Assembly (NCBI GenBank): GCA_017792405.1
Contig: CP051231.1
Location: forward strand, 970,011-1,034,010
Length of the DNA: 64,000 bases
Reading direction: 5' to 3'
Source of the DNA: Oceanicola sp.
GTDB taxonomy: Bacteria > Pseudomonadota > Alphaproteobacteria > Rhodobacterales > Rhodobacteraceae
The notes under the pieces: generated by a model
The model's input: the letters and a program-made list of their open reading frames with translations, nothing else
Told to the model about the DNA's origin: nothing
Databases searched by the model: none
Shown here: positions 38,913-47,762 of the stretch, piece after piece
How positions within the stretch are numbered: the stretch's first letter is position 1
Layout of the letters: every line of letters starts with the position of its first letter
Program-made: the position numbers and the translations under genes

Positions 38913-40309
38913 GGGTGCTCTTCCTCCGCGGGCAGCACGAGGGCGGCGCGAAAGCCGGTCTCGCTCGCCCCCATCTCGACCCGCCCGCCAAAGGCAGAGG
39001 CCACCTTGGCCACGATTGAAAGCCCCACGCCGCTGCCCTGTTCGCGGCTGTCGGCGCTGCGGTTGAACCGCTCTCCAAGGTGGGCGATCACCTCGGGCGC
39101 GGGGCCGGGGCCGCTGTCTTCGACCCAGAGCACTGCTTCGCGGCCGCGCTGCTCCGCCCCGATGGAGACCGGCGCCTGCCCGTGCCGCAGGGCGTTGTTC
39201 AGCAGGTTGTGCGCCGCCTCCTGCAGCGAGAAGGCATCGGCCCGCACCATCACAGGCGCATCCCCGATCCGCAGCCGCAGCTCGGCCTCGGGGCGCAGAA
39301 CCGACTGGTCATCCCGCTCCATGACCTCGAGCGCCACCTCGCGCAGGTCCACCGGCGTGCGCGGGGCGCTGTCGGTGCGGTGAACGACGAGCGCACGGGA
39401 GAGCAGTTGGTCAAGCAGGGTGCGCAGCGAGCGGGTGCGGGCGAGCAGCCGGGCGAGGGCGCGCTCGCGGGCCTCTTCGCTCTGTTCCTCTGCCGCGCTC
39501 TCGCCATGCACCTGAATTGCCGCAACCGGGGTGCGCAGCTGGTGCGCGGTGTCGGAGATCAGCGTGCGCATCGCCTCCACCTGCCCGTCCAGCCGTCCCA
39601 TGAAGCGGTTCACCGCGCCCAGCATCACGCCCAGCTCCCGGGGCAGGGCCTCGGCGGGCATCGGGGTGAGGTCGTAGGGGTCGCGGCGCGACAGGTCGGC
39701 CACCAGCGCGTCGAGCGGGCGCAGCGCCGAGCGGACGACGAGCGCGGCCAGCAGGGTCAGCAGCAGCCCGGCGGCGGCCATCGGCAGCAGCGCGTCGAGC
39801 ATCAGATCGGTGGTCATCGCATTGCGGGCGCGCAGGGTCTGGCCCACCACCACCTCCACCGCGCCGGAAAAGTCGCGCTCGGCAAAGCTACGCGAGAGCC
39901 GCACGAAGCGCGCCTCCTCGCCGCTCAGCGTGCCGGTGAAGAAGGTCGCACCCGCGCTGGCGGGCTGGTCCGGCGCGGGCACGGTATGGGCCGGGTCGAG
40001 CGCGGTGATCAGCGCCCCGCCCGGCCCGGTGACGGCGTAATACACCCGGTCGTCCGGGGCCTGCGCCAGCAGTTCGAAGGCCGAGACCGGCAGGTCCACC
40101 AATGGCGTGCCCTGCTGGATGCGGATGGCGGCGGCAATGTCGCTCGCGGCGCCAAAGAGGATCCGGTCGTAGGATTGCCGGGCGGCGGCCCGCGTATTCC
40201 ACCAGATCGAGCCGGCCACCAGCAGCCCGCCCACCAGCAGGATCACCAGCACCGTGCCCAGCACGCGGGCGGTGAGGCTCAGGCCCGCTCTGCCGCGCCC
40301 GTCAGTCAT
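38909..40309 (-). CDS. tctE: Sensor histidine kinase, TctE-like
   Basis: This 466-residue membrane kinase has two helices (about 15-37 and 172-195) around a periplasmic region that matches the 2CSK_N-type sensor. The phosphoacceptor is His256 (DTAHQLRTPVAAIQ), with the N box NLLNNALRHG, G1 VEDSGPGP and G2 GSGVGLSIV. It is flanked by the response regulator upstream (8-base overlap) and the binding protein downstream (ATGA). TctE kinases control tricarboxylate uptake; the divergent TctCBA genes make that role likely here. Confidence 0.88.
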   Translation of the reverse strand: MTDGRGRAGLSLTARVLGTVLVILLVGGLLVAGSIWWNTRAAARQSYDRILFGAASDIAAAIRIQQGTPLVDLPVSAFELLAQAPDDRVYYAVTGPGGALITALDPAHTVPAPDQPASAGATFFTGTLSGEEARFVRLSRSFAERDFSGAVEVVVGQTLRARNAMTTDLMLDALLPMAAAGLLLTLLAALVVRSALRPLDALVADLSRRDPYDLTPMPAEALPRELGVMLGAVNRFMGRLDGQVEAMRTLISDTAHQLRTPVAAIQVHGESAAEEQSEEARERALARLLARTRSLRTLLDQLLSRALVVHRTDSAPRTPVDLREVALEVMERDDQSVLRPEAELRLRIGDAPVMVRADAFSLQEAAHNLLNNALRHGQAPVSIGAEQRGREAVLWVEDSGPGPAPEVIAHLGERFNRSADSREQGSGVGLSIVAKVASAFGGRVEMGASETGFRAALVLPAEEEHP

Positions 40310-40973
40310 CGAGCCCGATCCGGTAGCCCACGCCGCGCCGGGTCGAGATGGCCACGCCCGAGCCGGTGAACTTCTTGCGCAGCCGGGCGATGTAGAGCTC
40401 GATCGCGTTCACCCCCACGTCGGCATCCTCGAACCCGTAGAGCGAATCGTAGAGCCGCGTCTTTGACAGATACTGCCCGGCGTGGCGGATCAGCATGTCG
40501 AGCAGGGCGGCTTCGCGGCGGGTCAGGGCAAGCTGGGTGCCGCCCAGCCGCGCCGAGCGGTCGCGCGGGGCGTAGGTGAGGGGCCCGAGGGTGATGGTCT
40601 CTTCCTTGCGGTCGGCCTCGCGCCGCACCAGGGCGCGCAGCCGGGCCTCCAGCTCGCGCTGGTCGAAGGGCTTGCCGAGGTAGTCGTCAGCGCCCTGATC
40701 GAGCGCGGTGATCCGGTCATCGACCGAGGTGAGGGCGGTGAGCATCAGCACCGGTGTGCGGTCGGCCTCGGCGCGGACCTCGCGCAGCAGGGTCAGGCCG
40801 GAGCCGTCGGGCAGGTTGATATCGAGGATGAGCGCATCATAGCGCTGGACGGCGCGGTAATCGCGCGCATCGGCGAGCGAGGGGGCGAGGTCGCAGACAA
40901 TGCCGGAGCGGGCGAGGTGGGCCACCACCCCCTCGGCCAGATCCTCGGCATCCTCCACCATCAACAGCCGCAT
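40302..40973 (-). CDS. tctD: OmpR/PhoB-family response regulator, TctD-like
   Basis: This 223-residue regulator has a receiver domain with acidic pocket VEDAED and phosphoacceptor Asp51 (LILDINLPDGSG). A winged helix follows at about 128-220 (LTRREAALLDMLIRHAGQYL). I use the ATG at 40973, which starts the receiver strand directly; a longer in-frame start would add an unrelated Cys-rich leader. It overlaps the kinase by eight bases and is divergent from tctC. Confidence 0.9.
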   Translation of the reverse strand: MRLLMVEDAEDLAEGVVAHLARSGIVCDLAPSLADARDYRAVQRYDALILDINLPDGSGLTLLREVRAEADRTPVLMLTALTSVDDRITALDQGADDYLGKPFDQRELEARLRALVRREADRKEETITLGPLTYAPRDRSARLGGTQLALTRREAALLDMLIRHAGQYLSKTRLYDSLYGFEDADVGVNAIELYIARLRKKFTGSGVAISTRRGVGYRIGLDD

Positions 40974-41000
40974 CGCGCCCGCACTCCTCCGCGCCTTTTT

Positions 41001-41027
41001 CAACCTGTCGCCCGGGGTGACAGGTTG
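41001..41027. promoter_or_regulatory. Inverted repeat between tctD and tctC, operator candidate
   Basis: CAACCTGTC and GACAGGTTG are perfect 9-bp arms around nine bases. The repeat lies 28 bases from the response-regulator start and 122 from tctC in the divergent region. The symmetry and position suit binding by the response regulator. Confidence 0.5.
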
Positions 41028-41149
41028 ATGACAGCAACAAGCGATACACATCCTCAACCCGCAGGAAAAGGGGCCGCCGTGCCCACTGCCCTTGCGGGGC
41101 ATCATCCGGCGCGTGGGAGTGCGCCGGTCACGACGTGAGGAGGACTCTT

Positions 41150-42142
41150 ATGAAAACGTCTATCATCCGTGCGGCCATGGCCGTTGCGGCCCTTGGCCTT
41201 GCCGGCACCGCCCATGCAGAGAGCCACGGCTTCAGCCCAGAGAACCCCGAGTGCATCGCCCCCGCAAACCCGGGCGGCGGCTGGGATTTCACCTGCCGTC
41301 AGGTGGGCAAGTCGCTTCAGGATCAGGGCCTGATCGAAAAGACCATGCAGGTCGTAAACCTCGCCGGTGGCGGCGGTGGCGTGGCCTTTGCCGAAGTCGT
41401 CAACAAGCGCGGCGATGACAACGACCTGATCGTTGCCGCCTCTTCGGCCACCGCGACCCGCCTCGCTCAGGGCGCCTATCCGGGCAACACCATGGACCAG
41501 GTCCGCTGGCTCGCCTCCATCGGCGCCGACTACGGCGTGATCGCCGTGGCTGCCGACAGCGAGATCACCACGCTGCCCGCGCTGCTCGACGCCATCAAAT
41601 CCGACCCGGCCTCGATCTCCGTGGCGGGCGGCTCCGCCGTGGGCGGCTGGGACCACCTGAAGGTGCTGATCGCGGCCAACGCCTATGGCATCGAAGATGT
41701 CCGCTCGGTCAAGTACATCGCCTTCGACGGCGGCGGCGAGGCCGTGACCCAGCTGCTGGCCGGCTCCGTGCAGGCCTTCACCGGTGACATCTCCGAAGCC
41801 AAGGGCTTCGTCGACAGCGGCGACATCAAGGTGATCGCGGTTCTGGCGCCCGAGCGCCTCGGCGGCGAATTCTCCGAGATGCCCACCGCCAAGGAGCAGG
41901 GCGTGGACGCCATCGGCGCAAACTGGCGCGGGTTCTATGCCCCCGCCGGCATGAGCGACGAGGCCTATGACGCCTGGGTCAGCAAGATCGCCGACCTCTA
42001 CGCCTCCGACGAGTGGAAAGAGATCATGGCCGCCAACGGCCTGGCTCCGCTCGACCTTCAGGGCGCCGACTTCCAGAACTTCGTGTCTGACTCGGTGGCC
42101 CAGATCCAGTCGATCTCCAAGGAAATCGGCATCATCAAGTAA
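41150..42142 (+). CDS. tctC: Tripartite tricarboxylate transporter binding protein, TctC-like
   Basis: This 330-residue Bug-family receptor has a Sec signal (MKTSIIRAAMAVAALGLAGT, ending AHAE). It shows the family pattern CIAPANPGGGWDFTCRQVGK and VVNLAGGGGGVAFAEVV, followed by the WLASIGADYGVIAVAADS stretch. The ATG at 41150 follows GAGGAGGAC. It captures a carboxylate, perhaps citrate or a related acid, for TctAB. Confidence 0.9.
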   Translation: MKTSIIRAAMAVAALGLAGTAHAESHGFSPENPECIAPANPGGGWDFTCRQVGKSLQDQGLIEKTMQVVNLAGGGGGVAFAEVVNKRGDDNDLIVAASSATATRLAQGAYPGNTMDQVRWLASIGADYGVIAVAADSEITTLPALLDAIKSDPASISVAGGSAVGGWDHLKVLIAANAYGIEDVRSVKYIAFDGGGEAVTQLLAGSVQAFTGDISEAKGFVDSGDIKVIAVLAPERLGGEFSEMPTAKEQGVDAIGANWRGFYAPAGMSDEAYDAWVSKIADLYASDEWKEIMAANGLAPLDLQGADFQNFVSDSVAQIQSISKEIGIIK

Positions 42143-42208
42143 ATCCACCACAGGTGGGCGGCAGGCTCCGGTCTGCCGCCCGCTTTTTCCTACTTTGGGG
42201 GACGGGCC

Positions 42209-42760
42209 ATGAGCGACCGTATATTCGGTGGTTTCGGCGTGCTGCTGGCGGTGTTCTACGCCTGGGCCGCGCTGCAAACCGAAGAGAGCTTTCTGAGCGA
42301 TGCCGTGGGGCCAAAGGCCTTTCCGGTGATCATTGCAATCATTCTGGGTCTGTCCTCGGCGGTCATCGCCCTGCGCCCCGATCCCGAGCCCGTCTGGCCG
42401 CCGCTGGCCCGGCTCGCCGAGATCGGCGCGGCAGCGGTGGTGATGATCCTTTACGCCCAGTTCCTGCCCGAAGCGGGCTTCATCATCGCAACCGCATTGG
42501 CGGCCATGTACCTGACATGGCGGCTCGGCTCGCCGGTGGTGCAGTCGGTCGTGATCGGCGCGCTGACGGCGCTGGTCATCTACATCATCTTCCACGCGGT
42601 TCTGGGCCTCTCGCTCGCCCGCGGCCCGCTCGACGCCTACGTCGACACGGTGGTGGACCCGGTGCTCGGGGCCATCGGAGCCTTCTTTGAAATGTTCGGT
42701 GGCAGCGGGGCCGACGAGGCCGCGCCCGAAGCAACCGGCGCGACTGGCGCGGGAGACTGA
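42209..42760 (+). CDS. tctB: Tripartite tricarboxylate transporter small subunit, TctB-like
   Basis: This 183-residue protein has four hydrophobic helices and the family's N-terminal pattern (SDAVGPKAFPVIIAIIL after the first helix). A hydrophilic acidic tail rich in Ala and Glu follows. It begins behind TTTGGGGGACGG and ends two bases before tctA. Confidence 0.85.
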   Translation: MSDRIFGGFGVLLAVFYAWAALQTEESFLSDAVGPKAFPVIIAIILGLSSAVIALRPDPEPVWPPLARLAEIGAAAVVMILYAQFLPEAGFIIATALAAMYLTWRLGSPVVQSVVIGALTALVIYIIFHAVLGLSLARGPLDAYVDTVVDPVLGAIGAFFEMFGGSGADEAAPEATGATGAGD

Positions 42761-42762
42761 CA

Positions 42763-44298
42763 ATGGATCTTTGGGCAAACCTCTACGGCGGTTTTGAAAT
42801 CGCTCTGACATGGCAGAACCTCGGCCTCGCGCTGCTCGGCTGCTTCCTTGGCACCATCATGGGCGCGCTGCCGGGACTCGGCCCGTCGAACGGCGTGGCC
42901 ATCCTGATCCCGCTGGCCTTCACCCTCGGGCTGGATGCGACCTCGTCGCTCATCCTGCTCACCGCCGTCTATTACGGCGCGATGTATGGCGGGCGGATCA
43001 GCTCGATCCTGCTCAACATTCCGGGCGACGAGCCCGCGATGATGACATGTCTCGACGGCTACCCGATGGCCCGCAAGGGCATGGCGGGCGAGGCGCTGGC
43101 GCTCTCGGGCATCGCCTCCTTCGTCGGGGCATTCCTCGCCACTTGGGGCCTGATCCTTCTGGCGCCGCAGCTGGTGAAGCTGGCGCTGCTCTTCGGCCCG
43201 GCCGAATACTTCGCGCTCTTCGCGCTGGCCTTCGCAACGCTGGGCGGCGTCTCCTCGACCAACCAGGCCAAATCGGCCTTCGCTGCCATGCTGGGCCTCG
43301 GCCTCGCCATGATCGGGGTCGACACGCAGACCGGCGTGCCGCGCCTGACCTTCGGCGAAGTCCACCTCTATGACGGGCTCGACTTCCTCGTGGCCATCGT
43401 CGGGCTCTTCGCCCTGTCGGAGGTCTTCGTCTTCCTCGAGCACCGTCACGGCTCTGCCGATGCGGAGGAGAGCAAGGTGAAGGTGGGCCGGATCGTGCCG
43501 CCCATGCCGATGGTCATCAAGACCATCCCGACCATGCTGCGCACCTCCTTCCTCGGCTTCGTCGCGGGCGTTCTGCCCGGTGCAGGGGCCTCGCTCGGCA
43601 GCTTCATCAGCTACTCGATGGAGAAGAAGCTGGTGGATAAAGAGGGCACCTTCGGCACCGGCGACCCGCGCGGCGTGGCCGCCCCCGAGGCGGGCAACAA
43701 CGCCGCCGCCGGTGGCGCGCTGGTGCCCATGCTGGCCCTCGGCGTGCCCGGCTCCGGTACCACCGCGGTGCTGCTGGCCGTGCTGCTCTCGCTCAACATC
43801 ACGCCGGGCCCGCTGCTGTTCCAGAACAACCCCGATGTGGTTTGGGGCCTGATCGCGGCGCTCTTCATCGGCAACCTGATGCTGCTGGCGATGAACATCC
43901 CGATGGTAGGCCTCTTCACCCGCGTCCTGCTGATCCCGCCGCGCATCCTGATGCCGGTGGTGGCGATGGTGAGCTTCGTCGGCATCTACGGCATCTCGGG
44001 CTCGTCCTTCGACCTGCTGGTGATGATCGCCTTCGGCCTCGCCGGGTGGATCCTGCGCAAGCTCGACGTGCCGCTCGTGCCGGTGATCCTCGGCACGCTC
44101 TTGGGCAACACGATGGAGAACAACCTGCGCCGCGCGGTGACCATCGACAACGGCAACTGGTGGACGCTGGTAGACAGCCCGCTTGCCATCACTCTCTGGG
44201 CCATCGCCATCGCAGGCTTCATCCTGCCGGTCTTCGTCGGCAAGGTGGTGAAGGCCCGGATGCAGCGCCGGGACGAAGAAGGCTCGCTGAGCGACTGA
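42763..44298 (+). CDS. tctA: Tripartite tricarboxylate transporter large subunit, TctA-like
   Basis: This 511-residue protein has about twelve helices and the TctA signature GALPGLGPSNGVAILIPLAF near residue 30, with a second half repeat (GVLPGAGASLGSFISYSMEK near 270). It is the membrane translocator of the TctCBA system and converges with the TonB/TolA-like gene 63 bases later. Confidence 0.93.
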   Translation: MDLWANLYGGFEIALTWQNLGLALLGCFLGTIMGALPGLGPSNGVAILIPLAFTLGLDATSSLILLTAVYYGAMYGGRISSILLNIPGDEPAMMTCLDGYPMARKGMAGEALALSGIASFVGAFLATWGLILLAPQLVKLALLFGPAEYFALFALAFATLGGVSSTNQAKSAFAAMLGLGLAMIGVDTQTGVPRLTFGEVHLYDGLDFLVAIVGLFALSEVFVFLEHRHGSADAEESKVKVGRIVPPMPMVIKTIPTMLRTSFLGFVAGVLPGAGASLGSFISYSMEKKLVDKEGTFGTGDPRGVAAPEAGNNAAAGGALVPMLALGVPGSGTTAVLLAVLLSLNITPGPLLFQNNPDVVWGLIAALFIGNLMLLAMNIPMVGLFTRVLLIPPRILMPVVAMVSFVGIYGISGSSFDLLVMIAFGLAGWILRKLDVPLVPVILGTLLGNTMENNLRRAVTIDNGNWWTLVDSPLAITLWAIAIAGFILPVFVGKVVKARMQRRDEEGSLSD

Positions 44299-44361
44299 CC
44301 TGCAGTCCTGCGCGGCAAGGGAAGGTCAGCTCCGGATTCACCAAAGCGGAACCCGGCTGCC

Positions 44362-46053
44362 TCACTCCACCGAGAAGGCGACCATCGAGAGGTCCGGGGA
44401 GATCCCCCGGGCCTCTAGTTCTTTTGTGAGGGCTTCAAAGAAGGCTGTGGCCTCGGTGCCGTTCTGCGCTGTCACCACATCGAGCCGGGCGGGCGTGCCG
44501 ACGGCGAGCAGGAGCTGCTGGGTGACGACCGGGCCGGCGGTGAGGTTCATCGGGATCGAGAAGCTCGCGCCTTGCCGGGTGAACTGCAGGAAGCCGTCCA
44601 GCGCCTGCACCGTGCCTTCGTCGTCGATCAGCAGGAAGTGCACCACTTGGCCGGAGACGTTGAGGATGCGCCCGTTCAGCTTTTCACCTGAGGCGATCAC
44701 CCGCTCTTCCATATCGAAATAGAGGTTAAAGGCCGGGTAAGCGCTGGCCTCACGGATGAAGCCGAGCGTGGCGCATTGGGCCTCGCTCACCGGTTTGAGA
44801 AAGGTGTTCGGGATCTCGCCCGTCTCGGCCTCCAGCCCGGCGCGGAAGCCATCGAGCGAGGCACTGGTCGGGCCGAAGGCATCGAGCGTGAGCTGGGCGG
44901 TTTCTTCTCCCAGCGCGGGCAGGGCGGCAAAGCAGGCCCCGCCATCGTAGGTTTTCAGGTAGTCGAGGATCGCGGTGTAGCGGGTGCGGTCGGCCTCGGA
45001 GATGTCGCTCTCGGGCGCGGGGGCGGCGAGGCCGCCTGTCGTGCCGGGACCGGGCAGTTCGCTCTCTAGTTCGGGCGGCGGCGCGGCGGCCTCGTCCTCC
45101 GGCGCCTCCTCGGCCACCGGCGCGGGGGTGGCAACGGGGGCCACGCGCTCGGGGACCATCCCCTCGGGGATAACAGGGCGGGCCGCCACACGCTCTGATG
45201 TGTTTGGCACCTCGGGGGCAGGGGGCGAGGCGGCGGCGACCGTATCGGCGATTGGTGCCTCGGAGGGTTCGAGCGAGGGCTCGGGCGCAGGCTCCGGCGC
45301 GGCGGCGACCTGCACCTCGCCTGTCTCGCGCACCGCCTCCTGCGCCTCAACCTCGGCCTCGCTCCTGAGTCGCTCGCGGCCCTCGTCCTGCCCGGCCACG
45401 ACCCGGTCCTCCGCCACCCGCGCGGTGGTGGTCTCGGGCACCTCCTCCGGCGGGCGCTCGGCACTGGCCACCTCGGCGCGGCTCACCTCGTCGGCCACAA
45501 CGGGGGCGGCGGTGATCCGGGCGGGTGTGGCCTCGCGGGCCTCCCGCACCTCTTCGGCGCGGGCGGGCTGCGCCGCCTCTGCCCGCTCTGCCGGGGCAGC
45601 GCCGGACTCGGCGGCCACCTGCGCACCCGTGATCCGCGTGACCCCTTCGCTCACCGGCTCTGCGGCAGCAGGGGCGGGGGTGTTTGTTTCGGCTGGTGCG
45701 GGCGTGGCCTCTACCCGCTCCGCCGGGGCGGCGGTGGCTGCTGGCTCGGCCACCGGCTCGGCGCGCTCGGCCTCCGCTACGGGGGCAGCGGGCTCGGGCG
45801 GGGCAGGGGCCTCGGCAGCCGCCACGGCCACCGTGGGTTGGGCCGCCTGCGTGGCCATCTCGATCATCTCCACCGTCACCTCGGTTTCCACCACAGGCTC
45901 GTCTTCCAACTCGGGGATCTGCTCCCGCGCCCATGTCAGTGCCGCCAGATGGGCGGTGACGGCCAGCAGCAGGGCGGCGAGCCAGAGGATGACCTCGGTC
46001 TGGGTGCGCGGCTCGATATATTGCACCGGGCCGGAGGTGGTGGCGCTGCTCAT
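44362..46053 (-). CDS. TonB/TolA-like periplasmic transducer with DUF4384-like C-terminus
   Basis: This 563-residue protein has a cytoplasmic N-terminus, one membrane helix (about 21-41, EVILWLAALLLAVTAHLAAL), a very long linker rich in Ala, Glu, Pro and Val (about 50-350), and a globular C-terminus (about 360-563). The layout is that of TonB/TolA, and it closes an operon with ExbB- and ExbD-like genes (start overlaps the second exbD-like stop, ATGA). However, I see no TonB C-terminal motif. Instead the region around residues 455-535 (VIASGEKLNGRILNVSGQVV; LLIDDEGTVQALDGFLQF) resembles DUF4384, a domain often found with caspase-like proteins. Two caspase-like genes lie 4 kb away. Domain call is by eye and tentative. 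Confidence 0.65.
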   Translation of the reverse strand: MSSATTSGPVQYIEPRTQTEVILWLAALLLAVTAHLAALTWAREQIPELEDEPVVETEVTVEMIEMATQAAQPTVAVAAAEAPAPPEPAAPVAEAERAEPVAEPAATAAPAERVEATPAPAETNTPAPAAAEPVSEGVTRITGAQVAAESGAAPAERAEAAQPARAEEVREAREATPARITAAPVVADEVSRAEVASAERPPEEVPETTTARVAEDRVVAGQDEGRERLRSEAEVEAQEAVRETGEVQVAAAPEPAPEPSLEPSEAPIADTVAAASPPAPEVPNTSERVAARPVIPEGMVPERVAPVATPAPVAEEAPEDEAAAPPPELESELPGPGTTGGLAAPAPESDISEADRTRYTAILDYLKTYDGGACFAALPALGEETAQLTLDAFGPTSASLDGFRAGLEAETGEIPNTFLKPVSEAQCATLGFIREASAYPAFNLYFDMEERVIASGEKLNGRILNVSGQVVHFLLIDDEGTVQALDGFLQFTRQGASFSIPMNLTAGPVVTQQLLLAVGTPARLDVVTAQNGTEATAFFEALTKELEARGISPDLSMVAFSVE

Positions 46054-46466
46054 TCGTCGCCCCCCGCCTTAAGCGTCACCAGTTTTACCGTGCGGCCTGC
46101 GGGCAGCAGCACCTGCATGGTGCGCAGGAGCCTGTCGGCGGGCATGTCGCGCGGGGCAAGGATGTAAACCGCATTGGGCTGGCCCTCGGGCGGCGGGGTG
46201 CGGAGCGCCTCGACCACATCGGCCTCCGCCATCGCGGCACCGTCGAGCGCCCAGTTGCCTTCACCGTCGATCAGCAGCAGCGGGCGTGGCAGGCGCTCCA
46301 GCGGCAGATCGGTGGTTTCCGAAAGGTCCACAGCCAGCTCATCGGTCTCGACAATGGTGCCGACCACGAGGAAGAACAGCACCAGCAGCAGCACGATGTT
46401 GACCTGCGCAAGGCCAAAATCGGGGCGGCGGCGGTGACGTTGGGCGGCGAGCTTGGAGGCGAGCAT
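46050..46466 (-). CDS. ExbD/TolR-like protein, second copy, Asp replaced by Asn
   Basis: This 138-residue protein has a basic N-terminus (RHRRRPDFG), one helix (about 19-38) and a periplasmic domain of ExbD/TolR type. An ungapped match of its helix to ExbD puts Asn23 (LAQVNIVLLLVLFF) where the proton-carrying Asp of ExbD stands; the neighbouring copy keeps Asp60. A gapped alignment could move this, so the substitution needs checking. GGGGAGG precedes the ATG. It overlaps the TonB-like gene. Confidence 0.8.
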   Translation of the reverse strand: MLASKLAAQRHRRRPDFGLAQVNIVLLLVLFFLVVGTIVETDELAVDLSETTDLPLERLPRPLLLIDGEGNWALDGAAMAEADVVEALRTPPPEGQPNAVYILAPRDMPADRLLRTMQVLLPAGRTVKLVTLKAGGDE

Positions 46467-46518
46467 CAGGCGCCTCCCCGCGAGGAGGCATCAAAGAGCG
46501 GATGAGCGGGCGCGCCCC

Positions 46519-47061
46519 TCACAGCCCCGGCTTCCCGATCAGCCGCAGCTTGGCGACCTCGCCCACGCGGATCGCTTCGATCACCGTAGCCACATCCTGC
46601 GTGGTGGCGACCGGCGTGGTGAATAACAGGATCTCTTCCAGCCCCTTCTCCTTCAGCGCCGGGATCACTTGGGGGAGCGCATCGAGCGGAAGCACGGCGG
46701 AACCGGCCCGCAGCTCGCCCCGGCCAATGTGCCAGATCACGATGCTCTGCGCCCCGCCGCCCGCCGCCTCGGGTTCCGCGGTGCTCTGCCCTGTGGGCGC
46801 GACGGGGGTGCCGAGGGTGATCAGCGAATAGGGCGCGAGAGATGTGCTGAGCATGAAGAAGATCAGCAGCTGGAACATCACATCAGCCAGCGGCGTGAGG
46901 GCAAAGGGGGCCTTCCGGTCGCCGCGCGGGTCAGGCAGGTAGACATCGCCGGGCCGGGTGCCGCTCGTCGGCATCGCCGCGCCGATGACCGTATGCCCGG
47001 CCCCGCCGGAGAGCCCGGTGGCATGGGGCATCTGGCCGCCGATGACCGTCTTGCCAGACAT
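46519..47061 (-). CDS. ExbD/TolR-like protein, first copy
   Basis: This 180-residue protein has an unusually long cytoplasmic tail of about 50 residues, one helix (about 58-78) with the canonical Asp60 (PLADVMFQLLIFFMLST), and a periplasmic domain (about 95-180). The tail has the element TVIG followed by MP twice (KTVIGGQMP and HTVIGAAMP), which I do not recognise in ordinary ExbD. It lies 16 bases after the ExbB-like gene, so the pair is likely translated together as stator parts. Confidence 0.85.
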   Translation of the reverse strand: MSGKTVIGGQMPHATGLSGGAGHTVIGAAMPTSGTRPGDVYLPDPRGDRKAPFALTPLADVMFQLLIFFMLSTSLAPYSLITLGTPVAPTGQSTAEPEAAGGGAQSIVIWHIGRGELRAGSAVLPLDALPQVIPALKEKGLEEILLFTTPVATTQDVATVIEAIRVGEVAKLRLIGKPGL

Positions 47062-47077
47062 CGGCGCGCCCGCCCGA

Positions 47078-47728
47078 TCAGACGATCGTCTTGCCCGGAC
47101 GGGTCTCCACCCGCCCGTGCAGCACGGTCGATATCAGCCGCTCCAGAGACTCGCGCTCGCGGGCGATGCGGCCCTCGAGCCAGAGCGAGACGAAATAGAA
47201 GAAGATGGCGATGGCAAGGCCCACGGCGGTGGTAATCAGCGCGGTCCAGATGCCGCCCGCGAGCACGCTCGGGTCCACCGCGCCCTCGGCTTGGGCGAGC
47301 CGCCCGAAGGCCTCGATCATGCCCACCACGGTGCCCAGCAGGCCGAGCATCGGCGCGGCCTGCACCACGGCCTCCAGCGCGTTCATCCGCCGACCCATCA
47401 GCGCCAGCTCGTCCAGCGCGGTCTGGGTGGCCAGCTCGCGGGCGAAGTCGCGGTCACCGGGGTTTTGCCGCAGGGCGGAGAGCGCGGCAAAGAGCACCCG
47501 CACGGCGGAGGTGTTGCGCTTGTCGGCAATCGCCAGCGCGCCATCACCATCGCCGCGCAGATATTTCTCCACGATCTGGCCGGGCAGCCTGCGCCGCCCG
47601 ACGCCGAGGCGCATGAACTGGAAGATCTTGAAGAGCGCGACCGTCAGCGCCAGCAGGGAAGCCCCCGCCAGCACCGCCAGAATCGCCCATGCGTAGCCGC
47701 TCAGCCCGGCGGGCAAATAGGCGTCCAT
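47078..47728 (-). CDS. ExbB/TolQ/MotA-like proton channel protein
   Basis: This 216-residue protein has three helices (about 12-35, 117-140 and 155-182) and the family signature AAPMLGLLGTVVGMIEAFGR. The third helix contains the paired threonines of the channel (ALITTAVGLAIAIFFYF). It assembles as a pentamer around an ExbD dimer and uses the proton gradient to drive a periplasmic transducer. The C-terminus ends RPGKTIV, recalling the TVIG elements of the first ExbD-like tail. Confidence 0.9.
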   Translation of the reverse strand: MDAYLPAGLSGYAWAILAVLAGASLLALTVALFKIFQFMRLGVGRRRLPGQIVEKYLRGDGDGALAIADKRNTSAVRVLFAALSALRQNPGDRDFARELATQTALDELALMGRRMNALEAVVQAAPMLGLLGTVVGMIEAFGRLAQAEGAVDPSVLAGGIWTALITTAVGLAIAIFFYFVSLWLEGRIARERESLERLISTVLHGRVETRPGKTIV

Positions 47729-47762
47729 CCGTTACTCCCGTTGCCGGGCGCCGAGCCTTTGC

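Noticed and set aside
44362..46053. Canonical TonB for the two receptors
   Set aside because: The C-terminal TonB pattern is not visible; receptors and this operon are 30 kb apart.
44362..47728. Zorya-type (ZorAB) phage defence system
   Set aside because: The ExbB- and ExbD-like proteins are the size of ExbBD/TolQR, without the long ZorA tail or ZorB OmpA domain; no ZorC, D or E nearby.
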